A stretch of 64,000 nt of DNA, taken from NCBI GenBank assembly GCA_009886625.1, contig QXZA01000026.1, forward strand, positions 3,228 through 67,227, given 5' to 3'. This DNA comes from Flavobacteriaceae bacterium (lineage in GTDB: Bacteria; Bacteroidota; Bacteroidia; Flavobacteriales; Flavobacteriaceae). This document shows positions 1 through 7,921 of the stretch, piece after piece; position 1 is the first letter of the stretch, and the number at the start of each line of letters is the position of its first letter. Made by a program: the position numbers and the translations under genes. The notes beneath the pieces were generated by a model. It was not told the DNA's origin and did no database searches. It saw only the letters and a program-made list of their open reading frames with translations.

Positions 1-53
1 AGAGCAGCTGATTTGTAATCAGCAGGTCGTGGGTTCGAGTCCCTCCATCGGCT
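1..53 (+). tRNA. tRNA-Thr (anticodon TGT), 5' end outside window
   Basis: Only the 3' two thirds is present. The anticodon stem GCTGA/TCAGC (7-11 and 19-23) encloses a seven-base loop with TGT at 14-16. It is followed by a T-arm containing GGTTCGAGTCC and the 3' acceptor strand CATCGGC (46-52) with discriminator T53. The acceptor strand matches that of a GCCGATG-type threonine tRNA like the one at 398-469. It heads the Thr-Tyr-Gly-Thr tRNA cluster. Confidence 0.93.
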
Positions 54-147
54 CTTTTTTCTCTAAAGAGAAAAATATTTAAGCTTCTATGTACGTTTAT
101 AGAAGAATTGAAAGCTCTTGAGCTTTTATAACATGATCATTGAAAAA

Positions 148-229
<82 letters not shown>

Positions 230-309
230 CTTCCTAATTTCGTATGGATTAAGAAATGTTTTTCTTATCTTTACAAAATCAGTACCAACACTGATGTAAT
301 CAGTACAAT

Positions 310-382
310 GCGAGAGTAGCTCAGTTGGTAGAGCGTCAGCCTTCCAAGCTGAATGTCGCCGGTTCGAACCCGGTCTCTCGCT
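310..382 (+). tRNA. tRNA-Gly (anticodon TCC)
   Basis: A 73-nt cloverleaf. The acceptor GCGAGAG (310-316) pairs with CTCTCGC (375-381), the D-arm contains AGCTCAGTTGGTAGAGC, the anticodon loop CTTCCAA carries TCC, and the T-arm is CCGGTTCGAACCCGG. Third member of the tRNA cluster. Confidence 0.97.
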
Positions 383-397
383 CTCTTTTTATTTATC

Positions 398-469
398 GCC
401 GATGTAGCTCAGGGGTAGAGCGTTTCCTTGGTAAGGAAGAGGTCACGAGTTCAAATCTCGTCATTGGCT
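398..469 (+). tRNA. tRNA-Thr (anticodon GGT)
   Basis: A 72-nt cloverleaf. The acceptor GCCGATG (398-404) pairs with CATTGGC (462-468), with one G-T pair. The anticodon loop TTGGTAA carries GGT. This completes a Thr(TGT)-Tyr(GTA)-Gly(TCC)-Thr(GGT) order, the same anticodon order as the tRNAs that precede tufB in Escherichia coli. Here an inserted block separates it from tuf. Confidence 0.97.
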
Positions 470-768
470 CTTCTGAAGTTCACTGAACATCCATTTTTTC
501 AAATACAATTCCAATTAACTATAATTGTTTTAGATCACCACATGACCTAATTCAATTCATACAGGCTTCTACGATTTAGAAATACTTTGACTAAATCATT
601 CAATAAAAGCATTTGATTAAAACTATTTTGTGTTTCTTCTCCGATGAAAGTTTATTAATCACAAAGTCAAAAATCAATAATTTTTATTTTTATTTCTAGT
701 TTCAAACCTGAAGACCAATTGTCATTAAATAGCACAAATACTAAGTGATATCTTGGAGGTTTTTTTTG
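470..768. other. Intergenic stretch with no recognisable gene
   Basis: About 300 bp of very AT-rich DNA between the last clustered tRNA and the DUF1456 gene. I see no open frame with recognisable protein similarity. A short 11-bp palindrome (GTTCA-C-TGAAC, 478-488) follows the tRNA and a T6 run comes shortly after it; this might be a weak transcription end for the tRNA operon. The first plausible promoter element is the -7 box at 769. Confidence 0.5.
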
Positions 769-776
769 TAATTTTA
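769..776 (+). promoter_or_regulatory. -7 box of the DUF1456 gene
   Basis: TAATTTTA fits the Bacteroidetes -7 pattern TAnnTTTG with a final A. It ends 4 bp before the ATG at 781, so the transcript would be leaderless or nearly so. No good -33 TTTG at the expected 19-bp spacing is visible. Confidence 0.4.
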
Positions 777-780
777 TCCC

Positions 781-1023
781 ATGGGATTAACTAACAATGA
801 TATATTCAAGAAACTTCGCGTAGCACATAAACTTCGTGATGATCAAATTGTTGAAATCTGTAATTTAGTAGATTATAAGATAACGAAGTCTGAGCTTGGT
901 GCTTTTTTCAGGAATGAACGCCATGAGAAGTATGTGGAGTGTGGTGATCAAGTGTTGCGAAATTTTTTAAATGGCTTAATTATTCATTTAAGAGGTCCAA
1001 TGGAGAAAAAGGGAGAAGCATGA
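781..1023 (+). CDS. DUF1456 family protein, single repeat
   Basis: An 80-aa protein beginning with the family signature (TNNDIFKKLRVAHKLRDDQIV, abbreviated: T-N-N-D-I then R-D-D-Q). DUF1456 proteins such as E. coli YehS usually carry two copies of this roughly 70-residue unit in about 150 residues; here there is one unit, ending in a K/E-rich tail. The molecular function of the family is not established. The gene is first in a two-gene unit: its TGA overlaps the ATG of a 33-aa membrane peptide (ATGA, 1020-1023). It lies in the block that separates the tRNA cluster from tuf. The family call is firm; the role is unknown. Confidence 0.8.
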   Translation: MGLTNNDIFKKLRVAHKLRDDQIVEICNLVDYKITKSELGAFFRNERHEKYVECGDQVLRNFLNGLIIHLRGPMEKKGEA

Positions 1024-1121
1024 GAAAATCAAACATAGTAGGTAAGATTGTTTTTCAAGGTCTTCTGATTCTCATCATATTAATTGCATACAACCTATAC
1101 ACAGGTAGGCTCACATTCTAA
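1020..1121 (+). CDS. Small single-span membrane peptide, 33 aa
   Basis: The frame opens with an ATG overlapping the DUF1456 stop codon (ATGA), a layout typical of translational coupling. It encodes a basic N-terminus (M-R-K-S-N), then one hydrophobic stretch of about 18 residues rich in I, L and V (about residues 10-27), and a short basic tail, ending with TAA at 1119-1121. I do not recognise a family. The coupling and the clear membrane segment argue that it is real, but at this length chance cannot be excluded. Confidence 0.45.
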   Translation: MRKSNIVGKIVFQGLLILIILIAYNLYTGRLTF

Positions 1122-1198
1122 ATCCTACTCGGAAAAATATGCTATAATTCCCTTTAAAGACTATTTTACTTTTTTTACAATCGATTTTAAAATAAAAT

Positions 1199-1570
1199 AT
1201 GGACAAAAACGTTTTTGGAGAACCCCTTAAAATTTGTTGTACTGCCCCTATGACGGGTTATTTTAGAGATGGCTTATGTAGGACAATAACAGAAGATACT
1301 GGCACACACACTGTTTGTGCTGTCATGACCAATGACTTTTTAAGATTTTCTGCTTCTAGGGGGAATGACTTAATTTCACCTATGCCATGCTTTCAATTTC
1401 CTGGTTTAAAAGAAGGAGATAAGTGGTGCCTTTGTGTTTCAAGATGGATAGAGGCTGAGAAAGCAGGGAAAGCACCGAGCTTAGTTTTAGAGGCAACCCA
1501 TGAAAAAACCCTGGAGTATGCCTCCCTGGAAATGCTTGTAAAATATGCTTTTAAAGAAGAATCTACTTGA
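1199..1570 (+). CDS. DUF2237 family protein
   Basis: A 123-aa protein matching the DUF2237 family along its whole length. Visible family motifs are the N-terminal N-V-F-G-x-P-L segment, P-M-T-G-Y-x-R-D-G (about 17-25), the H-T-V-C-A-V-M-T stretch (about 37-44), S-R-G-N-D-L, G-D-K-W-C-L-C-V-x-R-W, and L-E-A-T-H-E-K-T-L near the end. Several cysteines and histidines are conserved, but the activity of the family is unknown. It sits alone between the DUF1456 pair and the convergent glycosyltransferase genes. Confidence 0.88.
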   Translation: MDKNVFGEPLKICCTAPMTGYFRDGLCRTITEDTGTHTVCAVMTNDFLRFSASRGNDLISPMPCFQFPGLKEGDKWCLCVSRWIEAEKAGKAPSLVLEATHEKTLEYASLEMLVKYAFKEEST

Positions 1571-1613
1571 TGCTCCATAAATATTTTTGTTCTCTAGAAA
1601 CTAATTCAAGCAA

Positions 1614-3005
1614 TCAGTTTTTAAGTCGATAGATTCCTCTTTTTTTATTTTCACCAGTTTTATACAGCTCATTTTTAATTTGAGGGGAAAGGTTTTTAAT
1701 AAGTCGATGTTCAATTATGATTTTAAATGGTGTTTTTGATTTTATCATTTTCTTAAGTGAAATGGTATCAATTTTTTCAATCTCTCCTTTACTGTAAAAC
1801 TGACTTGAATATGTTTTATTACTTAAGGCAAATACTGCTAAAGGTTCACTTTCTTCAATCAAATATTTATCAGTATTATTGATAAAAAGCGACTTTGCTA
1901 CTCCACTTAGAAACACCAAAAGCAATAGAACTGGAATGGAGATTCCTACACCAAGATAAATTGTTCTTTTTTTATTCGTATTCCAAAAATGGGAAATCCA
2001 AAGGGCCATAGGAATTGTTGATGGAAGTATGTAAGGGTGAATTAAGCTTGTTGAGGTTGTGAAAAAGAAGGGAGTCCATAACATCCAGATTAATAAAAAT
2101 ATGCCCCAAGAGTTTTGGCGAAGAGTTTTGTAATGTTTTTTTAAACTTTGAAGAAAAAAAAGAGACCAGGGTAGACAAAACACCAATAAAAAACCCCAAA
2201 CAATTCCATAGGGTTGTTGTTTAGGAAAGCCATATTTATCTCCTACCCATTCCGAATTGAAATAGCGATTAAAATGTTCACTTACAATAAAGTAATCGAT
2301 AAAACCAGGAGACGCTTTTTCCGTAAGGAGATACCATGGCAATGCAATTAGAGTCATTAAGACACTTCCTAATAACCAAGGGGCAGTCTTAAGTGCCTTA
2401 AGTAATTTATTCTGAATCAAACACCAAATAACAATAGGAGGGAGTATAAGGATACCAATGATAGGTCCCTTGGATAATAGTCCTAACCCAAGTCCAATAA
2501 AAAATAGATATCCCCAAAACTTTGGGGCTTCTTTTTCCATACTTTTCCAAAAGGCGAGCATTACCATACTTGTACTGAGTGTTAAAAAGACATCAGTAGA
2601 AACGACACCAGCATGTAAAAAGAATTCGGGAAATGTTAATAATATAATGCCAGGCAGATAATGAGAATTTTTATCATGACTAAATTTTCCAATCCACCAT
2701 CCTATCAAAGAACAAACAATAAGGTAGGGCAGTCTTACAAAGAATGCCGAGGTATCAAATAAGCTGATACTTAAAGCACTTGCCCATGTGGAAAGAGGAG
2801 GTTTTGCCCAGAACGGAATTCCGTAATCAATTTGAAGAATAATCCAATTTTGAGTTTCTGCCATAATTCTGGCAATCTCGGCATAGCGTGCTTCCGTCTT
2901 GTCCATTAGAGGAACAACAGCATTTAGAAAGCCTCTGATGATCACAAGGATCCAAAAACTGCGTTTTAAAATGTGATTACGTTCTAAAATAGTCCAGGAT
3001 ATCAT
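1614..3005 (-). CDS. GT39/ArnT-like membrane glycosyltransferase
   Basis: A 463-aa polytopic protein with about ten hydrophobic segments. The N-terminal loop has the ArnT/PMT-type signature: D-K-T-E-A-R-Y-A-E-I-A (about 35-45) followed by W-A-K-P-P-L-S-T-W (about 66-74). The acidic residue in the first loop is the usual catalytic site of this GT-C fold. Such enzymes move a sugar from a polyprenyl-phosphate carrier onto a lipid or protein on the outer face of the inner membrane. The start overlaps the stop of the upstream GT2 gene (ATGA, 3002-3005). The two are probably translated together: GT2 would charge the carrier and this enzyme would use it. The acceptor is unknown. Confidence 0.85.
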   Translation of the reverse strand: MISWTILERNHILKRSFWILVIIRGFLNAVVPLMDKTEARYAEIARIMAETQNWIILQIDYGIPFWAKPPLSTWASALSISLFDTSAFFVRLPYLIVCSLIGWWIGKFSHDKNSHYLPGIILLTFPEFFLHAGVVSTDVFLTLSTSMVMLAFWKSMEKEAPKFWGYLFFIGLGLGLLSKGPIIGILILPPIVIWCLIQNKLLKALKTAPWLLGSVLMTLIALPWYLLTEKASPGFIDYFIVSEHFNRYFNSEWVGDKYGFPKQQPYGIVWGFLLVFCLPWSLFFLQSLKKHYKTLRQNSWGIFLLIWMLWTPFFFTTSTSLIHPYILPSTIPMALWISHFWNTNKKRTIYLGVGISIPVLLLLVFLSGVAKSLFINNTDKYLIEESEPLAVFALSNKTYSSQFYSKGEIEKIDTISLKKMIKSKTPFKIIIEHRLIKNLSPQIKNELYKTGENKKRGIYRLKN

Positions 3006-3730
3006 TTGTAATGTCTATAAATTTTAATTAAATCAAACCAAACTTTTATTCCATAAAGTAAAGAGACCTTACTATCTTCAGTATCAATCCATGCTTTGAG
3101 TGGTACTTCTTCAATCTCAGCACAAATTTTTTTTCTTCCAAATTGATGGATCAAACGGTAAAAAATCTCAACATCAAAAAGCCAAGTACTTAGAAATGGA
3201 TTTATAAATATTGACGCTGCCCAATCTCTTCTAAAAATTTTACATCCACATTGGGAATCGTATATAGGGAGGCGTAACATAGTTGAAATAAAAGTTGCGA
3301 TAATACGCCCCAAAACAAAGCGATATCTTTTTCTTTGAATGTTATTGTCCAGTTTTTTGATTCTTGATCCAAAGACAAAAGCTTTAGTATCGCTGATTCT
3401 ACCAGCGATTTCATAACACTCTTCCAATGAAGTAGCTAAGTCTGCGTCGAGAAATGCAAACCTTTCCATTTTTATATTCTTAATGGCTTCGGTCATTCCT
3501 GTTCGTACCGCTTCTGCTTTCCCTTTATTTTTTAAAAGTGTGAAAATTTGAACTTGTTCTCCAAAGTATGATCTTAATCCTTTGAGAAGTGAAGGGGTGT
3601 CGTCAGTTGAACCGTCATCAACAAAAAAAAGAACAACTGAAGGATGGTTTTGAATAAATTCAGTAAAACGCTCCAATTGAAACCGTTTAACTTCATTATA
3701 ACACGGAATAATAATCGCTATTGAATTCAT
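3002..3730 (-). CDS. GT2 glycosyltransferase, dolichyl/polyprenyl-phosphate glucosyltransferase-like
   Basis: A 242-aa cytoplasmic GT-A enzyme. The nucleotide-sugar motifs are I-I-P-C-Y-N-E near the N-terminus, V-D-D-G-S-T-D-D-T (about 36-44) and the D-A-D-L-A-T motif (about 93-98). The later Q-C-G-C-K-I-F-R-R segment (about 158-166) resembles dolichyl-phosphate glucosyltransferases. It should load a sugar from a nucleotide donor onto a polyprenyl phosphate. I chose the ATG at 3730 over a TTG four codons upstream. It is divergent from tuf and overlaps the ArnT-like gene by 4 bp. The sugar transferred cannot be read from the sequence. Confidence 0.85.
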   Translation of the reverse strand: MNSIAIIIPCYNEVKRFQLERFTEFIQNHPSVVLFFVDDGSTDDTPSLLKGLRSYFGEQVQIFTLLKNKGKAEAVRTGMTEAIKNIKMERFAFLDADLATSLEECYEIAGRISDTKAFVFGSRIKKLDNNIQRKRYRFVLGRIIATFISTMLRLPIYDSQCGCKIFRRDWAASIFINPFLSTWLFDVEIFYRLIHQFGRKKICAEIEEVPLKAWIDTEDSKVSLLYGIKVWFDLIKIYRHYK

Positions 3731-3967
3731 AAATCGTTGCAAGCGTTTTGCTTAAAGTATAAAGGAATTAAAAAAGAATGGAATTTTATATTCTAAATAA
3801 GAATACTTTTTTTGAGTCCTTACATTGTGTTTAAAAAACGACCTATTATTATAACATAAGTAAGTGTTTTTGTGTGTTTTAAAATTATTCTACTCTCTTT
3901 TAAAAAGAAAAAGGCATTTTTCACATAATTTTTTTATATAAACATGTAAACGATTAAAAAAAATTCA

Positions 3968-3975
3968 TAAATTTG
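3968..3975 (+). promoter_or_regulatory. -7 box of the tuf operon
   Basis: TAAATTTG is a perfect match to TAnnTTTG, 34 bp upstream of the tuf ATG. The -33 element is not obvious; the upstream DNA is a run of A and T. This would start the tuf-trpT-secE transcript. Confidence 0.6.
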
Positions 3976-4009
3976 CGCTCCTAAAAATAACATTGAAACA
4001 ACAATAATT

Positions 4010-5197
4010 ATGGCTAAAGAAACATTTGACCGGTCTAAACCCCACCTAAATATTGGTACTATTGGTCACGTAGATCACGGTAAAACAACCCTAACTGCAG
4101 CAATTACAAAAGTACTTGCAGACGCAGGTTATTCTGAAGCAAAAAGCTTTGATCAAATTGACAACGCTCCTGAAGAAAAAGAAAGAGGGATAACGATTAA
4201 CACTTCTCACGTAGAATACCAAACAGACCAACGTCACTATGCACACGTTGACTGTCCTGGTCACGCGGATTATGTTAAGAACATGGTAACGGGTGCTGCT
4301 CAAATGGACGGTGCAATTCTTGTTGTTGCTGCAACAGATGGTCCAATGCCACAAACAAGAGAACACATCTTATTGGGTCGCCAGGTAGGTGTGCCACGTT
4401 TAGTTGTTTTCTTAAATAAAGCCGATATGGTTGATGACGAAGAATTATTAGAATTAGTAGAAATGGAAGTACGTGAATTACTTTCTTTCTATGATTATGA
4501 TGGGGATAATACTCCTGTAGTTCTTGGTTCTGCTCTTGGTGCTCTAAATGGTGAGCAAAAATGGGTGGATACTGTATTAAAATTAATGTCAGAAGTAGAT
4601 GCTTGGATTGAACTTCCAAAGCGTGACGTTGAGAAAGATGCATTAATGCCAGTAGAAGATGTATTCTCGATCACAGGTCGTGGAACAGTTGCTACAGGTC
4701 GTATCGAAACTGGTGTATTTAACACTGGAGATGAAGTTGACATCATCGGTATGGGTGCTGAAAAATTAAAATCTACTGTAACTGGAGTTGAGATGTTTAG
4801 AAAAATCTTAGACCGAGGTGAAGCAGGAGATAATGTTGGTATCCTTTTAAGAGGTATTGAAAAAACTGACATTAAAAGAGGAATGGTAATCTGTAAAGTA
4901 GGTTCCGTAACACCACACGCTAAATTTAAAGCTGAGGTTTATATACTTAAAAAAGAAGAAGGTGGACGTCACACTCCATTCCACAACAACTACCGTCCAC
5001 AGTTTTACGTACGTACAACTGACGTAACAGGAAACATTTCTCTTCCTGATGGTGTTGAAATGGTAATGCCAGGAGACAACCTTACGATCAATGTTGATTT
5101 GATCCAACCAATTGCTCTTAGCCTTGGATTGCGTTTTGCAATTCGTGAAGGTGGTAGAACTGTAGGTGCGGGGCAGGTTACAGAGATCTTAGACTAA
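4010..5197 (+). CDS. tuf: Elongation factor Tu
   Basis: A 395-aa GTPase that delivers aminoacyl-tRNA to the ribosome. All nucleotide-binding motifs are present: G-H-V-D-H-G-K-T-T (19-27), D-C-P-G-H (about 81-85) and N-K-A-D (about 136-139), followed by the two beta-barrel domains, ending G-A-G-Q-V-T-E. Length and start (M-A-K-E-x-F) are standard. It heads the tuf-trpT-secE-nusG-rplKAJL-rpoBC block. A hairpin terminator follows, so tuf may be made in excess over the distal genes. Confidence 0.99.
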   Translation: MAKETFDRSKPHLNIGTIGHVDHGKTTLTAAITKVLADAGYSEAKSFDQIDNAPEEKERGITINTSHVEYQTDQRHYAHVDCPGHADYVKNMVTGAAQMDGAILVVAATDGPMPQTREHILLGRQVGVPRLVVFLNKADMVDDEELLELVEMEVRELLSFYDYDGDNTPVVLGSALGALNGEQKWVDTVLKLMSEVDAWIELPKRDVEKDALMPVEDVFSITGRGTVATGRIETGVFNTGDEVDIIGMGAEKLKSTVTGVEMFRKILDRGEAGDNVGILLRGIEKTDIKRGMVICKVGSVTPHAKFKAEVYILKKEEGGRHTPFHNNYRPQFYVRTTDVTGNISLPDGVEMVMPGDNLTINVDLIQPIALSLGLRFAIREGGRTVGAGQVTEILD

Positions 5198-5222
5198 GCA
5201 TAATGTTTTTAATATGATGCTG

Positions 5223-5251
5223 AAGGTGTCCCGTTCTGCGGGATGCCTTTT
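5223..5251 (+). terminator. Hairpin terminator or attenuator after tuf
   Basis: GGTGTCCCG (5225-5233) pairs with CGGGATGCC (5239-5247), allowing two G-T pairs, around the 5-nt loop TTCTG. Flanking AA (5223-5224) can pair with the T run TTTT (5248-5251). It sits between tuf and the tRNA-Trp gene. Confidence 0.7.
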
Positions 5252-5264
5252 GTGTCAAATAAAA

Positions 5265-5337
5265 ACGGGTTTAGCTCAGTTGGTAGAGCACTGGTCTCCA
5301 AAACCAGGTGTCGGGAGTTCGAGCCTCTCAACCCGTG
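5265..5337 (+). tRNA. tRNA-Trp (anticodon CCA)
   Basis: A 73-nt cloverleaf. The acceptor ACGGGTT (5265-5271) pairs with AACCCGT (5330-5336) and the discriminator is G5337. The anticodon loop CTCCAAA carries CCA. It sits 19 bp before secE, so it is probably co-transcribed with secE-nusG and processed out. Confidence 0.97.
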
Positions 5338-5356
5338 CATAAAAAAAAAGTAACGC

Positions 5357-5551
5357 ATGCAACTTTTTATATCATACATCAAAGATTCGTTTGAAGAATT
5401 AAAAAATAATGTCTCTTGGACAGAACGTTCAGAATTACAACGCTTAGTTGTGGTTGTGCTTGTTTTTTCAATTCTTTTCTCCTTGGCTATCTGGGGAGCT
5501 GATACGGTACTTTCTCGCGCAATTCAATTTTATTTTAACCTGATAGGATAA
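5357..5551 (+). CDS. secE: Preprotein translocase subunit SecE
   Basis: A 64-aa inner-membrane protein with the short, single-span form of SecE. It has an amphipathic N-terminal helix with F-x-E-L-K-x-N-V-S-W (about 13-22) and one transmembrane helix rich in V, L and I (about 30-52). SecE clamps the two halves of the SecY channel. The position directly before nusG (2-bp gap) is the classic one and supports the call for this poorly conserved small protein. Confidence 0.95.
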   Translation: MQLFISYIKDSFEELKNNVSWTERSELQRLVVVVLVFSILFSLAIWGADTVLSRAIQFYFNLIG

Positions 5552-5553
5552 GC

Positions 5554-6108
5554 ATGACTACAACTGCTAGTGATAAAAAATGGTACGTAGTTCGTGCTGT
5601 AAGTGGTCAAGAAGCTAAGATTAAAGACTATATAATGTCTGAAATCTCACGCTTTAACCAGGATCATTTAGTTGAAGATATTCTTGTTCCAACGGAAAAG
5701 GTGATTCAGATACGAAATGGAAAAAAAGTAAACAAAGAGCGAGTTTATTTTCCAGGCTATATAATGATTAAGGCAAATTTGACTGGAGAATTACCTCACA
5801 TTATTAAATCAGTTACTAATGTAATTGGATTTTTAGGGGAAACTAAAGGAGGGGAGCCTATTCCATTGCGAACTTCTGAAGTAAATAGAATGTTAGGTAA
5901 AGTGGATGAATTGGCTCTTGCATCAGAGCATGTTTCCATTCCATTTACCCAAGGTGAAAATGTAAAAGTTATTGATGGTCCTTTCAATGGATTTACGGGA
6001 GCTATCGAAAATGTAAATGAAGAAAAGCGTAAGCTAGAGGTAATGGTGAAAATTTTTGGAAGAAAAACACCATTGGAATTAAGCTATATGCAAGTAGAGA
6101 AATTATAA
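5554..6108 (+). CDS. nusG: Transcription termination/antitermination protein NusG
   Basis: A 184-aa transcription elongation factor. The N-terminal NGN domain opens with K-W-Y-V-V-R-A-V-S-G-Q-E and contains the F-P-G-Y-I segment (about 66-70) that contacts RNA polymerase. The C-terminal KOW domain has G-E-N-V-K-V-I-D-G-P-F-N-G-F-x-G (about 132-147). The C-terminal domain can bind Rho or ribosomal protein S10. It lies 2 bp after secE and before rplK. Confidence 0.98.
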   Translation: MTTTASDKKWYVVRAVSGQEAKIKDYIMSEISRFNQDHLVEDILVPTEKVIQIRNGKKVNKERVYFPGYIMIKANLTGELPHIIKSVTNVIGFLGETKGGEPIPLRTSEVNRMLGKVDELALASEHVSIPFTQGENVKVIDGPFNGFTGAIENVNEEKRKLEVMVKIFGRKTPLELSYMQVEKL

Positions 6109-6132
6109 ATGTTACACTAATAAATTGAATAC

Positions 6133-6157
6133 TGTGTACACGCTTCCACCGTACACA
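6133..6157 (+). promoter_or_regulatory. Hairpin in the nusG-rplK gap
   Basis: TGTGTAC (6133-6139) and GTACACA (6151-6157) form a perfect 7-bp stem with an 11-nt loop in the 69-bp gap before rplK. Four more pairs (GAAT/ATTC) are possible beyond a bulge. No T run follows, so it is not a terminator. It occupies the place where r-protein feedback sites lie in other bacteria, but no known L1 or L10 site consensus is evident. Confidence 0.4.
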
Positions 6158-6177
6158 ATTCGAAATTAAACTAGACA

Positions 6178-6615
6178 ATGGCAAAAGAAGTAAGTAAAGT
6201 TTTAAAACTACAAGTTCGGGGAGGTGCTGCGAATCCATCGCCACCGGTTGGACCCGCGCTGGGTGCTGCAGGAGTCAATATCATGGAGTTTTGCAAACAA
6301 TTTAATGCAAGAACTCAAGATAAACAAGGTAAAGTTGTACCTGTTCAGATTACTGTTTATGTGGATAAATCATTTGATTTTATTCTCAAGACACCACCAG
6401 CGGCCGTTCAACTGATGGAAGCAGCCAAAGCGAAAAAAGGTTCTGGAGAACCCAATAGAATAAAAGTGGCTACAGTCACTTGGGATCAAGTTAAACTCAT
6501 AGCTGAGGATAAAATGCCTGATCTTAACGCGTTTACTATCGAGTCTGCTATGAAAATGGTAGCGGGTACCGCACGTTCTATGGGATTCAAAATTTCTGGA
6601 CAAGCTCCCTTTTAA
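6178..6615 (+). CDS. rplK: 50S ribosomal protein L11
   Basis: A 145-aa protein of the GTPase-associated centre of the large subunit, binding 23S rRNA with L10. The N-terminal domain has the proline-rich [12 protein letters not shown] segment (about 18-29) and [10 protein letters not shown]. The C-terminal rRNA-binding domain ends with G-T-A-R-S-M-G-F. Length is standard. It is followed after 17 bp by rplA. Confidence 0.99.
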   Translation: MAKEVSKVLKLQVRGGAANPSPPVGPALGAAGVNIMEFCKQFNARTQDKQGKVVPVQITVYVDKSFDFILKTPPAAVQLMEAAKAKKGSGEPNRIKVATVTWDQVKLIAEDKMPDLNAFTIESAMKMVAGTARSMGFKISGQAPF

Positions 6616-6632
6616 TCTATTAATATAAAGCA

Positions 6633-7322
6633 ATGGCTAAATTAACAAAGAAACAAAAAGAAGCACGCGCTAAAGTAGATCCTAAAAACATCTATACGCT
6701 GAAAGAAGCTTCTGCTCTGGTAAAAGAAATTACCAATACAAAATTTGATGCGAGCATTGACTTGGCAATTCGTTTGGGAGTAGATCCTAAAAAAGCCAAT
6801 CAAATGGTTCGTGGCGTTGTTACCTTACCACATGGTACAGGAAAAGACGTTCGTGTTCTTGCTCTTGTAACACCAGATAAAGAAGCTGAAGCCAAAGAGG
6901 CGGGAGCTGATCATATTGGGTTGGATGAGTATTTACAAAAAATCAAAGATGGATGGACGGATATAGACGTAATTGTAACCATGCCAAGTGTAATGGGGAA
7001 ATTAGGTCCTTTAGGTCGTGTTTTAGGTCCACGTGGTTTAATGCCTAACCCAAAGACAGGAACGGTAACAATGGATATCAAAAAAGCAGTAAGCGATGTC
7101 AAAGGAGGTAAGATAGATTTTAAAGTTGACAAAACTGGAATCGTTCATTCCGTTATTGGTAAAGCATCATTTACAGCAGACAAGATTTACGAAAATGCCG
7201 ATGAGTTATTGAAGACAATTAACAAATTAAAGCCTTCAACAGCCAAAGGAATATATGTAAAAAGCGTTTTCATGTCTAGCACCATGAGCCCAAGTATATC
7301 AATTGACACCAAATTGGGTTAA
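6633..7322 (+). CDS. rplA: 50S ribosomal protein L1
   Basis: A 229-aa protein of the L1 stalk, which helps release deacylated tRNA from the E site. The family signature is visible: [11 protein letters not shown]-x-G-T-V-T (about 132-147), preceded by [12 protein letters not shown]. In many bacteria L1 also represses its own operon. It is followed after 18 bp by rplJ. Confidence 0.99.
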   Translation: MAKLTKKQKEARAKVDPKNIYTLKEASALVKEITNTKFDASIDLAIRLGVDPKKANQMVRGVVTLPHGTGKDVRVLALVTPDKEAEAKEAGADHIGLDEYLQKIKDGWTDIDVIVTMPSVMGKLGPLGRVLGPRGLMPNPKTGTVTMDIKKAVSDVKGGKIDFKVDKTGIVHSVIGKASFTADKIYENADELLKTINKLKPSTAKGIYVKSVFMSSTMSPSISIDTKLG

Positions 7323-7340
7323 CGCAAAAAAAATTAAGCA

Positions 7341-7856
7341 ATGACTAGACAAGAAAAACACGAAGCAATAGAAAACCTTAAAGATGCTTTAGCAGGTGTG
7401 AAAACACTTTATTTAGCGGATATTGAGGGATTAAATGCCAGTCAGACAACTGCGTTTAGACGCGCTTGTTTCAAAGAGAATATCAAACTTCAAGTGGTGA
7501 AAAATACACTTCTTGCTAAAGCTATGGAGGCTTCCACCCATGACTTTGGTGAATTGACAGGAATCCTGAAAGGGAATACTTCATTGATGTTTTCTGAAAC
7601 TGGAAACGCACCTGCAAAGGTGATCAAGAACTTTAGAAAAAAAATGACCAAACCTGTGTTAAAAGGAGCCTTCATTGAAGACGCCATTTACATAGGAGAT
7701 GATCTCATTGATGCACTTGTTGCTATCAAATCTAAAGAAGAGTTGGTTGGAGAGATTATTACGTTGTTACAATCTCCATCCAAAAATGTTATTTCTGCAC
7801 TACAATCGGGAGGTGGGAAATTATCTGGAATTCTTAAAACACTTTCAGAACGTTAG
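7341..7856 (+). CDS. rplJ: 50S ribosomal protein L10
   Basis: A 171-aa protein forming the base of the ribosomal stalk. The N-terminal rRNA-binding domain includes the V-V-K-N-T-L-x-x-K-A segment (about 53-62). The C-terminal helix that holds L7/L12 dimers ends the protein. The T-R-Q-E-K start is typical of flavobacterial L10. A 65-bp gap separates it from rplL. Confidence 0.98.
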   Translation: MTRQEKHEAIENLKDALAGVKTLYLADIEGLNASQTTAFRRACFKENIKLQVVKNTLLAKAMEASTHDFGELTGILKGNTSLMFSETGNAPAKVIKNFRKKMTKPVLKGAFIEDAIYIGDDLIDALVAIKSKEELVGEIITLLQSPSKNVISALQSGGGKLSGILKTLSER

Positions 7857-7921
7857 TCCCGTATTAACATGTACGCACTCAATATATATATATTAAATTT
7901 TTAACAGAAAAATCATTAACA

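Noticed and set aside
478-488. GTTCA-C-TGAAC palindrome after tRNA-Thr as a terminator
   Set aside because: The loop is too short for a stable hairpin and the T run is several bases away; left as an uncertain note only.
755-759. GGAGG as a Shine-Dalgarno sequence for the DUF1456 gene
   Set aside because: It is 21 bp upstream of the ATG, beyond working distance, and upstream of the putative transcription start.
3789-3805. TATTCT-N5-AGAATA inverted repeat in the GT2-tuf intergenic region
   Set aside because: Six-base AT-only-type arms are expected by chance in such AT-rich DNA and the site does not overlap a recognisable promoter.
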